Shown: positions 38,247 through 52,468 of the stretch, one piece after another
How the letters are laid out: the number at the start of each line of letters is the position of its first letter
How positions within the stretch are numbered: the stretch's first letter is position 1
Assembly (NCBI RefSeq): GCF_002287505.1
Contig: NZ_CP019688.1
Span: forward strand, 620,001 to 684,000
Direction of reading: 5' to 3'
Length of the DNA: 64,000 bases
Source: Corynebacterium glaucum
Lineage (GTDB): Bacteria; Actinomycetota; Actinomycetes; Mycobacteriales; Mycobacteriaceae
Translations under genes and position numbers: made by a program
The notes under the pieces: generated by a model
Databases searched by the model: none
Seen by the model: only the letters and a program-made list of their open reading frames with translations
What the model was told of the DNA's origin: nothing

Positions 38247-38634
38247 GGGGTCGATTTTGGTTTCGACTTCATCGACTAAGCCAGGGGAAGCGTGCCGGTG
38301 CAGGCAGGAGACCACCGTGAGCGTCGCTGCAACTAATAAACGCAGAGAAGAACTCTCAGCGTGACTACGCCCTCGCTGCCTAAGTATTAGAGCAAGCGAC
38401 CTGCGTGTCCGTCAGGCCGGGATCGTCCCCGTCTCGGTACCTGGCGTCGACTTAGGGGACTTGCCCTCCGGCCGTGTTGGTGCGGCCTCGGAGGGGACTC
38501 CTTTCACCAACTGGGCCCGTCATCCGGACATGTTCGCCTGATCCGGAGGGCCGATGAGAGATTCCGCGCGAACTGCGCACGGAGAAGCCCTGGCGCGGTG
38601 GTGAAGGACCCGGGTTCAATTCCCGGCGGCTCCA
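38247..38634 (+). ncRNA. ssrA: Transfer-messenger RNA (tmRNA)
   Basis: Rescues stalled ribosomes. The 5' end GGGGTCG pairs with the 3' CGGCTCC to make the acceptor stem, TTTTGGTTTCGAC is the conserved 5' tRNA-like part, and the T arm CGGGTTCAATTCCCG is near the 3' end (discriminator A at 38634, CCA added later). The tag frame runs 38342-38383: resume codon GCA, peptide AEKNSQRDYALAA, then TAA. The YALAA ending is the ClpXP degron of this group. GC-rich pseudoknot segments follow the tag. Confidence 0.96.
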
Positions 38635-38643
38635 CTAACCGAA

Positions 38644-38687
38644 GAAAGGCCCGCGGACTGCAACGGCCCACGGGCCTTTCGTCTTCT
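38644..38687 (+). terminator. tmRNA terminator
   Basis: GAAAGGCCCG (38644-38653) pairs with CGGGCCTTTC (38671-38680), followed by GTCTTCT. It also lies just after the convergent glycosyltransferase stop. Confidence 0.85.
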
Positions 38688-38699
38688 GTGGGTTGAGAG

Positions 38700-41246
38700 T
38701 CAGATTGCGTGCGGGAACACCGCGAGCATGTGCGCGGAGTACCACGCGCTGAATAACACCCATCCGCCCGAGAGCAGCATGGCCGGGCGCGCCCCGAGCC
38801 TGCGGGCGCACCAGATCACCACTGGCAGGAGCAAGATTGTCGTCGGAAGGAGCAAACGCGGTCGCGAGCTCATAATTCCGTCTGACAGCAAGACATTGGC
38901 GGCGATGGCGCCGCCGAAGAACCACACCGGCCACGGAACGCGCTTCCAGGTCACCGCCACTAGTAGCGGCACGACAACCATGCTTGTTGCGGCGAACATG
39001 GAGGCGAGATCCTCCCCGGTGAGCATCCGCTCGATCACCCAGGTCACCGAGCGCACGCCGTAGTCGAACTGCGAGTTCCAAAACTCCGCCTGGATGCCGA
39101 AGTACCCGCCCATGTCTGCGAGATGCCGGTTCGCCCAACCGAGATAACCGGCGATGGGCAGCGCAGAAACCGCGACGGCAACCCATGCCTTCCAATCCTT
39201 GCGCGCTTGGAGCAACACCATCAGCCCGAAGACAACGATCAGGTCGACTGCTGTCAGCCTGACGAATCCGGTGAGCGTGACAAAAATCCCGGCGACGATC
39301 CAGCGTTTATCCACCATGGCCACTAATGCCCAGAACGACAACGCCATGAACAGCGCTTCCGTGTACGGCATGTGAAACACGATGGTCAGCGGCGCGCAGG
39401 TTACCACCATCGCACCGACGAAGGCCTCGAAACGCGACGCCTTCATGCGGTGCGCCAGCGCGAACACTGCCGCGGTGGCGATGAAGAGGAACACGAAGTT
39501 CAAAACGAATCCGGCGACAGCTGGGGGCATCATCGTGACCGAATGAACAGCCCTGAGCATCATCGGAATGGCGGGGAAGAAGGCCAGAGTGTGGTGATGC
39601 GGCGGCCCTTCGGGGTGGATGTCGGCGTCGAAGTAGCCGTCTTTCGCAATCGCGAGGTAGTACTCCGTATCCCACGCTCCGAGCTCGTCTGCCAGGGTCG
39701 TTTGGTTTGCATGAGCCATCACTGAGAGGAAGAGCAACCGGATTGCGGATCCCGCGAAGGTGATCAGCGCAACCGCAGCCCAGTCGACACCGCGCGTCAA
39801 GCCTGGCTTGGCCGGCTTGGCCGGCTTGGCTGGCTTTTCCATGTCCGATTTACGCCAAGCAGAGAGGTGACGGGCGAGGCGAGTGGGCTCCCGCTTGTCA
39901 GGCGTAGCGGGAGGAGAGGCTGGTTCTTCTGTTTCCTCCGGATTATGGGTTGACGCCCTGCGCTCGGCGCGTTCGTCAGCGATAAGAAGCGCGAAAGCTC
40001 CGAGCGCGGCAGCAAGGATCAATGCGTTTCGGATCGTCAACGCTGCGACCGGCGCCCATTCGCCTCCGAGCCTGTACGCGATCTCGTCGTAGGCGAATGG
40101 GTAGACGTAGGTGGTCAATCCCATCGCCACCATCACCGCCGCAGCGATCAGGCGCATCCCGCGCACCGAGCGGTACCGCTGTGCCGGCGTGCCGACCGGC
40201 TTCTCGCTTTGCTGGACGGTCCACGGTTGAAGCAACGCGACTGCGATCGCAGGCCCAAGCCACACCATGTACTGCGGTGAAAACACCTTGTTGGTGACCA
40301 GCAACAGCAGCAAAATCGCGATGGAGAAGTGCGTGGTGGAGCGTGCTGTCCAGCGCCCAGCGAAAAGCCGGTAAAAGGCCCACGCCACTGCAAGAAGCAG
40401 CGTAAGGGCGGTGCCAATGGAAGTGTAAGCGAGCGCCGTATCGATGCCGGGGCCTTCGATTTCGTAGCTCTTCGAGACTGCGAGCCCCACGTAGTAGTGC
40501 TCTGGATGCTGGAAGCCGTTGATCACCAGCGGAGTAGCGGCAATCGATTCGAGTTGGAGCCCGCGGTCTCCTTGGTAACCGAGCGGGCTGATCAAGCGCT
40601 CAGGACCGTTGATCACGGCAACCAGGCCGGCCATCCCAAAGAGAGCGGCGGCGAACGAAGTTAGCCGATGCCACGTCATCCGGTCCGACCAGCGGCCCAC
40701 CAGTCCTGCGGCGAGGATTCCGGGCCACAGTTTGAGGGAGGTGGCAAGGCCCAGGAGCGCCGAGGCTGATCGGGGGTGCTGCGCCATCAGCGCGATCGCG
40801 CCACCCACGAGCACCGCCGGGAAGATGTCCAACCGCATATACATCGACGGCCCTGCGGATAGCCCGAAGAGGATCCAGAAACCGACGGCCCACAACCGCC
40901 GACTATGGCTTTCGGCGGCGTTCGCGCGTGGATTGCGGAAGTGGATCAGGTAGGCGGTGATCAGGCCGTCGATAATGAGCACCAGGTACACAAAAGCCCT
41001 GCCGAACTCGGGCTGGGTGCCTGGTCCGAGCGCGTAGATCCACGACAGTGGGACTAAAAGCGGCACCGGGTACTCGGGGGCCTCGTTGCCTGCGACGATG
41101 TCTAGGTAGTAGTCGAGCTCAGGGTGCGCCCCGGTACCTTGGATCACGATTGCCAGGCCGATCAGCCTTGATGCTGCCCATGCGATCCACAGAGTCAGGG
41201 GGGAGGCGAGTGCGGATCGGGGAGAGACCGGGACGGCTGTCGACAT
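38700..41246 (-). CDS. Fusion of two GT-C membrane glycosyltransferase units
   Basis: Very large membrane protein of 848 residues. Residues about 1-410 resemble polyprenyl-phosphate mannosyltransferases of the GT87/DUF2029 type (ELDYYLDIVAGNEAPEYPVP, MYMRLDIFPAVLVG, TNKVFSPQYMVWLGP). A charged linker with KPAKPAKPAKPG (about 475) follows, then a second GT-C unit of about 370 residues (WDTEYYLAIAKDGYFDAD, PEGPPHHHTLAFFPAIPMM, MPYTEALFMALSFW). Such enzymes use decaprenyl-phospho-mannose for lipomannan or glycoprotein synthesis. ATG 41246 follows -10 TACCCT (41255-41260) by 8 bases. It may be two enzymes of one pathway joined. Confidence 0.8.
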   Translation of the reverse strand: MSTAVPVSPRSALASPLTLWIAWAASRLIGLAIVIQGTGAHPELDYYLDIVAGNEAPEYPVPLLVPLSWIYALGPGTQPEFGRAFVYLVLIIDGLITAYLIHFRNPRANAAESHSRRLWAVGFWILFGLSAGPSMYMRLDIFPAVLVGGAIALMAQHPRSASALLGLATSLKLWPGILAAGLVGRWSDRMTWHRLTSFAAALFGMAGLVAVINGPERLISPLGYQGDRGLQLESIAATPLVINGFQHPEHYYVGLAVSKSYEIEGPGIDTALAYTSIGTALTLLLAVAWAFYRLFAGRWTARSTTHFSIAILLLLLVTNKVFSPQYMVWLGPAIAVALLQPWTVQQSEKPVGTPAQRYRSVRGMRLIAAAVMVAMGLTTYVYPFAYDEIAYRLGGEWAPVAALTIRNALILAAALGAFALLIADERAERRASTHNPEETEEPASPPATPDKREPTRLARHLSAWRKSDMEKPAKPAKPAKPGLTRGVDWAAVALITFAGSAIRLLFLSVMAHANQTTLADELGAWDTEYYLAIAKDGYFDADIHPEGPPHHHTLAFFPAIPMMLRAVHSVTMMPPAVAGFVLNFVFLFIATAAVFALAHRMKASRFEAFVGAMVVTCAPLTIVFHMPYTEALFMALSFWALVAMVDKRWIVAGIFVTLTGFVRLTAVDLIVVFGLMVLLQARKDWKAWVAVAVSALPIAGYLGWANRHLADMGGYFGIQAEFWNSQFDYGVRSVTWVIERMLTGEDLASMFAATSMVVVPLLVAVTWKRVPWPVWFFGGAIAANVLLSDGIMSSRPRLLLPTTILLLPVVIWCARRLGARPAMLLSGGWVLFSAWYSAHMLAVFPHAI

Positions 41247-41302
41247 GGGTAGTGAGGGTACCGCGTGATTGGGGGAGGGGCACCCCGTGTTTGTCGCTTT
41301 GC

Positions 41303-41336
41303 ATAGCCTCGGCTAATCTTGGTTAGGCAATGCTTA
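41303..41336 (+). promoter_or_regulatory. Two overlapping DtxR-like iron boxes
   Basis: By eye, 41318-41336 matches about 13 of 19 and 41303-41321 about 12 of 19 positions of the DtxR consensus (TTAGGTTAGSCTAACCTAA). They lie 27-60 bases before the siderophore-binding protein gene, so iron repression of the operon is expected. Confidence 0.65.
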
Positions 41337-41362
41337 ATTAACTCGAGAAGGAGTCGAATTCA

Positions 41363-42409
41363 ATGTCCCGTCACACCATTGCGAAGAACCTGGTCACCTT
41401 CGCCGCAGCGGGTTCGCTGCTGCTCGCTGGTTGCTCGAACGCTGAGCCGGCACTGGATTCCAACACCCCGACCAGCGCTGCGGGTGATTCGGCGAGCGAC
41501 TCCGCCACCGATGCCGCGGGTGCGGAGGCGGGAACGGTCACCGTCACTGACAACTACGGTGAGAAGACGGTCCCGAGCCCGCCGGAGCGTGTGGTTGCGC
41601 TGGACAACCGAACCTTCGAGCTCCTGGACGAGTGGGGCATAAAGCCGGTCGCTGCCGCACGCGCACTTGTGCCGGTAACCATTCCGGGCATCGCCGACGA
41701 CGACTCCATCGTGGACATTGGCAATCACCGTGAGCCAAACCTCGAGGCGATTGTGGCTGCTGACCCGGACGTGATCATCTCGGGTCAGCGATTCACCTCG
41801 CACGACGAGGACATCATGAAGCTCGTGCCGGACGCGGTGCTGCTCGAATTTGAGCCTCGTGAAGGCGAAGATTTTGACAAGGAGCTCATTCGCCAGACGC
41901 TCGAGCTTGGCGAGATTTTTGGCAAGCAGAAGGAAGCGGAGAAGGTCGTCGAGGACTTCACCAAGGCCGTTCAGCGCGTTCGTGGTGCTTATGACCCAGA
42001 GCAGACGGTCATGGCGGTGATCGTCTCCGGTGGTGAAATTGGCTACTCCGCGCCGGGCAGCGGCCGCACCTGGGGTCCGTTGTTTGACCTCGTCGGGTTC
42101 ACCCCGGCACTCGAGATTGACGGTGCGTCCACCGACCACCAGGGCGACGACATCTCTGTCGAGGCAATCGCCGATTCCAACCCGGACATCATGCTGGTTC
42201 TTGACCGCGACGCGGGCACGAAGACTGATGCCGCGGGCTCACCGGAAGCGTTGTCCGTGATCAACGATTCCGCTCCGCTGCAGAACGTCACTGCAGTGCA
42301 AAAGGGCAACGTTTACGTTGCGCCGAAGGACACTTACACCAACGAGTCCATCCTCACCTACACTGAGATCCTTAACGGCATTGCCGACCAGCTCGAAGCC
42401 TCGAAGTAA
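41363..42409 (+). CDS. Iron-siderophore ABC transporter substrate-binding lipoprotein
   Basis: FecB/CeuA-type class III binding protein, 348 residues. Lipoprotein signal: MSRHTIAKN, hydrophobic core, lipobox LLAGC with Cys23. A Ser/Ala/Asp-rich spacer follows, then the binding domain (PPERVVALDNRTFELLDEWGIKP, VDIGNHREPNLEAIVAADPDVII). AAGGAG precedes ATG 41363. First gene of a four-gene import operon behind DtxR-like boxes. Ligand class (catecholate or hydroxamate) is not certain. Confidence 0.92.
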   Translation: MSRHTIAKNLVTFAAAGSLLLAGCSNAEPALDSNTPTSAAGDSASDSATDAAGAEAGTVTVTDNYGEKTVPSPPERVVALDNRTFELLDEWGIKPVAAARALVPVTIPGIADDDSIVDIGNHREPNLEAIVAADPDVIISGQRFTSHDEDIMKLVPDAVLLEFEPREGEDFDKELIRQTLELGEIFGKQKEAEKVVEDFTKAVQRVRGAYDPEQTVMAVIVSGGEIGYSAPGSGRTWGPLFDLVGFTPALEIDGASTDHQGDDISVEAIADSNPDIMLVLDRDAGTKTDAAGSPEALSVINDSAPLQNVTAVQKGNVYVAPKDTYTNESILTYTEILNGIADQLEASK

Positions 42410-42436
42410 CTCGTAACCTCCTCCCGCAAACCCTTG

Positions 42437-43426
42437 ATGACAGCAGCGCCACCGGCACACCCAACACCGACCACGAGACCCACCCTTCTCAACTGGAAGT
42501 TCGGGCTCGCTGTAAGCGCGGTGATCGCACTGCTGGTGGCATCGCTGGCGGTGGGGCAGTACGACATTCTCGGCTCTGACGACGGCTGGGCCATGTTCCG
42601 CACCACCCGCGTGCCGCGCACGATTGCGCTGGTGCTCGCGGGCGCCGCGATGGCCATGTGCGGGCTGATCATGCAGATGCTGACGCAGAACCGCTTCGTC
42701 GAACCGACTACCACCGGAACGACCGAATGGGCGGGCTTGGGCCTCCTGGCGTCGTTCGTGCTGTTTCCCAACGGCACAGTCCTGTCCCGGATGCTCATGG
42801 CCGTTGGTTTCGCCTTCGTGGGAACCATGATCTTCTTCGCCTTCCTGCGCCGGGTCACACTGCGCTCCAGCCTCATCGTGCCCATCGTGGGCATCATGCT
42901 CGGCGCGGTGGTGAGCTCCATCTCCACCTTCGTCGCCTTGCAGTACGACCTGCTGCAGTCGCTCGGTATCTGGTTTGCCGGCTCATTCACTTCCGTAATC
43001 GCAGGCCAGTACGAAATCCTGTGGGTGGTGCTAGTGATCGTGATCGCGGTGTTCTTCTATGCCGATCACCTCACCGCAGCTGGCCTCGGGGAGGACATCG
43101 CCACCAACATCGGCCTGAACTACAACCGCATCGTGCTGGTAGGCACCGCAATGGTGGCCATTGCAGCTGGTGTGGTCACCGTGGTGGTGGGCAACCTGCC
43201 GTTTCTCGGCCTGATCGTGCCCAACATCGTGTCCATGCTGCGTGGCGACGACTTGCGGTCCAACCTCCCATGGGTGTGCCTGCTGGGCATCGCGATCGTG
43301 ACCGTCTGCGACATCCTCGGGCGCACCATCATTGCGCCCTTCGAGATGCCGGTCTCCGTCATTCTCGGAGTGATCGGCGCCGTGGTGTTCATCGCGTTGA
43401 TCGTGAGGCAGACGCGTAATGGCTAA
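42437..43426 (+). CDS. Iron-siderophore ABC permease 1 (FecCD family)
   Basis: Membrane subunit of 329 residues with eight to ten helices. FecCD signatures: RVPRTIALVLAGAAMAMCGLIMQMLTQNRFVEP (about 47-79) and GNLPFLGLIVPNIVSMLRGDDLR (ATPase coupling region, about 254-276). The start ATG 42437 is preceded in frame by TTG 42434. The stop overlaps the next permease by 8 bases. Confidence 0.93.
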   Translation: MTAAPPAHPTPTTRPTLLNWKFGLAVSAVIALLVASLAVGQYDILGSDDGWAMFRTTRVPRTIALVLAGAAMAMCGLIMQMLTQNRFVEPTTTGTTEWAGLGLLASFVLFPNGTVLSRMLMAVGFAFVGTMIFFAFLRRVTLRSSLIVPIVGIMLGAVVSSISTFVALQYDLLQSLGIWFAGSFTSVIAGQYEILWVVLVIVIAVFFYADHLTAAGLGEDIATNIGLNYNRIVLVGTAMVAIAAGVVTVVVGNLPFLGLIVPNIVSMLRGDDLRSNLPWVCLLGIAIVTVCDILGRTIIAPFEMPVSVILGVIGAVVFIALIVRQTRNG

Positions 43427-44450
43427 GACATTGGTAGCTGGGAGGGACGATCGCTCGGTAGGCGCGTTTGAGTCGTCGACAAGCAAAAGGCGATATTGGC
43501 TGCTGCTTGCTTTCCTTGCTGTGCTTGCTGTGCTGAGCACTGCGGGCTTGCTTGCGTACGGCAACCCGATGGACTTTGGCACGCGCGGCTACTGGTTGAT
43601 TGCGGAACGCCGTATGAATTCGGTCATCGCTATGGCCATTGTCGCAGTGTGCCAAGCAGTGGCGACGGTTGCGTTTCAGACAGTCACGAACAACCGGATC
43701 CTGACGCCGTCAATCATGGGTTTTGAATCGCTGTACGTGGCAATTCACACCGCGACGGTGTACTTCTTCGGTGCTTCTGGGCTGCTGGCCGCGCGGACGC
43801 TGGAGATGTTCCTGCTGCAGGTCGCGGTGATGGTGGGGCTGAGCCTGCTGCTGTATTCGTGGCTGCTCACGGATAATCAGGCGAACCTGCACGCGATGCT
43901 CCTGGTGGGCATCGTGATCGGCGGGGGACTGGCAAGCCTGTCCACGTTCATGCAGCGCATGCTCACGCCGAGCGACTTCGATGTGCTCACCGCGCGGCTG
44001 TTCGGCTCGGTGAACAACGCGGATCCGGAGTATTACCCACTGGCCATCCCGCTGGTGGTGCTCGCGGTGGTGTTGATGCTGCTGAACGCGCAGCGGTTGA
44101 ACGTGATGGGTCTGGGTCGCGATGCTGCGGTCAACCTCGGCGTGGACTTCCGCTGGCACGCGATCTACACGCTTGTGCTGGTCTCAATCCTGATGGCGGT
44201 CTCGACGGCGCTCGTTGGGCCTATGACATTCCTGGGCTTTTTGGTGGCGACGCTGGCGTACCAGTTCACGGACACCTACGATCACCGCTACATCTTCCCG
44301 ATGGCCGCGCTCTTGGGGTTCTGCGTGCTCACCAGCGCGTACTTCGTTATGAACCACATCTTCTACGCGCAGGGCGTGGTCTCAATCATCATCGAACTTG
44401 TCGGAGGTGCCACGTTCCTCGTGGTCATCTTGAGAAAGGGGCGGCTGTGA
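43419..44450 (+). CDS. Iron-siderophore ABC permease 2 (FecCD family)
   Basis: Second membrane subunit, 343 residues. It carries the less canonical FecCD segments of CeuC-type partners: RRMNSVIAMAIVAVCQAVATVAFQTVTNNRILTPSIMGFESLYV and VGPMTFLGFLVATLAYQF. It forms a heterodimer with permease 1. The TGA overlaps the ATPase GTG (GTGA). Confidence 0.92.
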   Translation: MAKTLVAGRDDRSVGAFESSTSKRRYWLLLAFLAVLAVLSTAGLLAYGNPMDFGTRGYWLIAERRMNSVIAMAIVAVCQAVATVAFQTVTNNRILTPSIMGFESLYVAIHTATVYFFGASGLLAARTLEMFLLQVAVMVGLSLLLYSWLLTDNQANLHAMLLVGIVIGGGLASLSTFMQRMLTPSDFDVLTARLFGSVNNADPEYYPLAIPLVVLAVVLMLLNAQRLNVMGLGRDAAVNLGVDFRWHAIYTLVLVSILMAVSTALVGPMTFLGFLVATLAYQFTDTYDHRYIFPMAALLGFCVLTSAYFVMNHIFYAQGVVSIIIELVGGATFLVVILRKGRL

Positions 44451-45202
44451 TTACGCTCGAGGGCGTACAGAAGCAGTACAGCGATGACGTGGCAATTGGC
44501 CCGGTCAACGTGCAAATCCCTACCGGGGGCATTACGGCACTTGTCGGCCCGAACGGCGCCGGCAAGTCGACGCTGCTGACCATGATCGGGCGGCTGCTGG
44601 CCATCGACTCCGGCACGGTGAAGATCGGTCAGATGGACGTGAGCAACGCCAAGTCGAAGGATCTGGCGAAGATCATCTCGACCCTGCGCCAGGAGAACCA
44701 CTTTGTCACCCGCCTCACCGTGCGGCAGCTGGTGGGCTTCGGCCGCTTCCCGTACTCGGGTGGCCGGCTCACCGCCGAGGATGAGGAGATCATCTCGAAG
44801 TACATCGACTTCCTCGGGTTGCGGCCCCTGGAGGGGAGGTTTCTGGATCAGCTCTCCGGTGGTCAGCGTCAGCGAGCGTACGTCGCCATGGTCCTTTGCC
44901 AGGAAACGGAGCATGTGCTTCTCGACGAGCCCCTGAACAACCTCGACATCGCGCATAGTGTGGAAATGATGCAACACTTGCACAACGCCGCACGAGAACT
45001 GGGTCGGACAATTGTGATCGTGTTGCACGACATCAACTTCGCTGCCCGCTACGCCGACTACATCTGCGCCGCGAAGGATGGGCAGATCGTCGCGTTCGGT
45101 ACGGCTGAGGAGATTATGCGAGATGATCTGCTGACCGAGATCTTCAATACGCCGGTCAAGGTAATCGAGGGGCCAAACGGACCGCTTGCGACCTATCACT
45201 AA
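44447..45202 (+). CDS. Iron-siderophore ABC transporter ATPase (FecE/CeuD type)
   Basis: ATPase of 251 residues energising siderophore import. GPNGAGKSTLL (Walker A), QLSGGQRQRAYVAMVL (signature), HVLLDEPLNNLD (Walker B) and VLHDINFAARYAD (switch His), typical of FecE-like proteins. Start GTG 44447 overlaps permease 2. Last gene before the rRNA promoter region; the inverted repeat ACGCT-TCAG-AGCGT just downstream could be part of a terminator. Confidence 0.94.
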   Translation: MITLEGVQKQYSDDVAIGPVNVQIPTGGITALVGPNGAGKSTLLTMIGRLLAIDSGTVKIGQMDVSNAKSKDLAKIISTLRQENHFVTRLTVRQLVGFGRFPYSGGRLTAEDEEIISKYIDFLGLRPLEGRFLDQLSGGQRQRAYVAMVLCQETEHVLLDEPLNNLDIAHSVEMMQHLHNAARELGRTIVIVLHDINFAARYADYICAAKDGQIVAFGTAEEIMRDDLLTEIFNTPVKVIEGPNGPLATYH

Positions 45203-45220
45203 CCGCGCTGAGCTGGGTGT

Positions 45221-45249
45221 TTGCCAAACGCTTCAGAGCGTGGTTAAGT
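45221..45249 (+). promoter_or_regulatory. rRNA operon promoter candidate P1
   Basis: TTGCCA (45221-45226), 17 bases, TTAAGT (45244-45249). It lies about 620 bases before 16S in the 668-base interval 45203-45870, which has no gene. Confidence 0.45.
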
Positions 45250-45354
45250 AACAGCCCGTTGCCCTGCAGCGTCAAGCGCTGATAGGGGAACGGATAACTA
45301 AATCGCACGGTTACAGCAAAGTGAACTGGTCGAGAACAGGTTATGAACCTGAGG

Positions 45355-45383
45355 TTGACACAAGATGTTCCTCTCTGTAACGT
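45355..45383 (+). promoter_or_regulatory. rRNA operon promoter candidate P2
   Basis: Consensus -35 TTGACA (45355-45360) with 17-base spacing to TAACGT (45378-45383). This is the best promoter match in the leader region and should give a leader of about 480 bases. Confidence 0.7.
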
Positions 45384-45438
45384 GAGTTGAGCCGCTTACG
45401 GAGGCTGGATGAGAATCTGGCTGAAGGGTGTGCGTGTG

Positions 45439-45463
45439 TTGTTTGAGAACTCGATAGTGTGCC
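45439..45463 (+). promoter_or_regulatory. rRNA leader box (boxA-like antitermination/processing element)
   Basis: TGTTTGAGAACTCGATAGTG is the conserved actinobacterial rrn leader element. A related TGTGAGAACTGGAGAGTGG occurs in the 16S-23S spacer near 47709. It is thought to load Nus factors for antitermination. Confidence 0.7.
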
Positions 45464-45870
45464 AATGCATTTTTTGTTTGTGAACATCTGCGTTGTGTGG
45501 TGTGTTTGTGGTTGATACTTGCTGCCTCTAGCTTTTTGTGTGGGGTGGTTGGTGTGTGCCGGTCGCTGTAGGTCTTGAACCAATGATTTGGGCCTTGGTG
45601 TGCTGGTGAAAAACTTGCAAGCATGTTCATGCGTGTGATGGTTTCACGAGTAGTTTTTTAAAACAGTGTGTTGTTTGTTGGTTTTTCCTCGTCGGATACA
45701 ACAACAACACGAAGTAATTTTTGGATAGCCAGTCCAACACTGTTGATCACGTTGGTGGTTCATGCACGTTTTTTGTGTGTGGGTGTTGGGTGGTTTGTTT
45801 TGGTTGGGTTTTGGGCTTTTCACGGCCTGTTTCTTGACGAAACAAGCACTGAGCAGTTGTTGTTCGGTGT

Positions 45871-50963
<5,093 letters not shown>

Positions 50964-51082
50964 ACAACAAACACAACAAGCAGACAAAACCTGCACCGCA
51001 ACGCGTCCATTCTCCGGTATCTGACACACCACACCACCCCAACCAACACGGGGCACACACGGTGTGGCCAACAACCAAAGAT

Positions 51083-51202
51083 GTGTCGGTAGTTGATAGC
51101 GGCGGGGAAACGCCCGGACCCATTCCGAACCCGGAAGCTAAGCCCGCCCGCGCCGATGGTACTGCACCCGGGAGGGTGTGGGAGAGTAGGTTACCGCCGA
51201 CC
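51083..51202 (+). rRNA. rrf: 5S ribosomal RNA
   Basis: About 120 bases with GTCGGTAG at the 5' end pairing to TACCGCCGAC at the 3' end, GGGGAAACGCCCGG, CCCATTCCGAACCCGGAAGCTAAG and the loop GATGGTACTGC. It follows 23S by about 120 bases and ends the operon. Confidence 0.95.
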
Positions 51203-51221
51203 CAACAACTTCACATTAGAT

Positions 51222-51282
51222 GTAGCGACCGGTTACCCACCAGCCTTATGGTAGGTAACCGGTCGCTTACGTTTCTGCCCCG
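51222..51282 (+). terminator. rRNA operon terminator
   Basis: AGCGACCGGTTACC (51224-51237) pairs perfectly with GGTAACCGGTCGCT (51254-51267); the stem is extended inward by CACC/GGT, and a TTACGTTTCTG tail follows. Confidence 0.88.
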
Positions 51283-51330
51283 ACGACAAGTCAGCGCCCT
51301 TGCTACGTCTCGAGGGGTATTGTGCCTTCC

Positions 51331-52455
51331 ATGCGTCGTCATGCTCTGCAAACAAAGATGGTCTACCTCGGTGGGTTCGTCGGGCCTTTCGCAGCGCAAT
51401 CGATGATTGCCGTTATCCCCGATATTGGCATCACCTTCGGAAAGACCGTGCAGGAAGCAGCGTTCGCGGTCAGTGCATACATGATCCCGTTTGCAACGAC
51501 GATGCTGTTCTCAACGGCGCTAGTGCGGAAGCTGCCGCCGCACCTCGTTGTACGCGCAGCGTATGTGGCGACAGTCATCGGCTCACTCGTCTGTTTTGTT
51601 GCGGACTCGTGGCCGGTATTCATCACCGGGATTGTCATCATGTCGCTGTCTAACGCGTTCACACTCCCGGTTCTACAGGTCATACTCCGCGAGATCATCC
51701 CTCCTGACCAGCTCGGGCAGGCCCTCGGTACGTATTTCGCGATGCAATCGCTCGGCAATTGCGCGGCTCCGCTCATTGCAGGTCTCGCGTCGATTATGAA
51801 CTGGCAGCTGATGTACGTAGCGGTGATGGCGATCTCGCTCGCAATGGTTCTCGTCGGCGTGCCACCTGTAGCCCCGGTGCCGAAGGAACAAACGCAGACG
51901 CGGGCCGCGATCCGCCCAATGATCGTGCACGTCCTCACCATCTTGGCGGTTGGTATGGGTATTATCGGCATGGGCGCGGTGCTGACAATCCACCTCAAAG
52001 GCGTCTTCGGCATGCCGGCATCCTCACGTGGGTTCGTCATCATGGTGGGCGGCTTGGCCGCGTTCTTCGTTGCAAGAAAGATCGGGGCGCTTGTCGACGA
52101 CTACGGGGCACTGCGCATCCTCACCATTACCGCCATTGCCGCGGCGGTGAGCATCGGTGTCATTCCGATCTTGCCGTCGCCCATCATCATCGCCGCGTTC
52201 TGGGCAGTGGCCTTTGTCTCCGCCCAAGGGATGCAAACCACGGTGACTTACTCGGTGTTGCGGATGCCTGGGGGAGCGTCGTTCAACTCAACCGTCTTAG
52301 CGTTCCGCTTCTTCGGCCTCGCGCTGACTCCGATTCTCATCCTCCCCATCTACTTCCAATCCTCGGTTGCGGGGTTCGCTCTTCCTGCGGCGTGCTTGCT
52401 TGCAGCGCTTGGGCTGCAGTGGACGCAACGCCGCCAGTGGTTGCAGCTGGCGTAG
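51331..52455 (+). CDS. MFS transporter (drug/metabolite efflux type)
   Basis: Membrane permease of 374 residues with about 12 hydrophobic segments: FVGPFAAQSMIAVIPDIG at the N-terminus, SLSNAFTLPVLQVILREIIPPDQLGQALGTYFAMQSLG in the TM4-TM5 region (motif C-like), and VARKIGALVDDYGALR between halves. ATG 51331 follows -10 box TATTGT (51318-51323) by 7 bases; GTG 51322 is the other in-frame choice. It stands alone between the rRNA terminator and a convergent DUF3239 gene. Substrate unknown. Confidence 0.83.
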   Translation: MRRHALQTKMVYLGGFVGPFAAQSMIAVIPDIGITFGKTVQEAAFAVSAYMIPFATTMLFSTALVRKLPPHLVVRAAYVATVIGSLVCFVADSWPVFITGIVIMSLSNAFTLPVLQVILREIIPPDQLGQALGTYFAMQSLGNCAAPLIAGLASIMNWQLMYVAVMAISLAMVLVGVPPVAPVPKEQTQTRAAIRPMIVHVLTILAVGMGIIGMGAVLTIHLKGVFGMPASSRGFVIMVGGLAAFFVARKIGALVDDYGALRILTITAIAAAVSIGVIPILPSPIIIAAFWAVAFVSAQGMQTTVTYSVLRMPGGASFNSTVLAFRFFGLALTPILILPIYFQSSVAGFALPAACLLAALGLQWTQRRQWLQLA

Positions 52456-52468
52456 GACAAAAGTAAAG

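Noticed and set aside
38342..38383. Separate small protein gene in 38247-38634
   Set aside because: It is the tag-coding frame of tmRNA.
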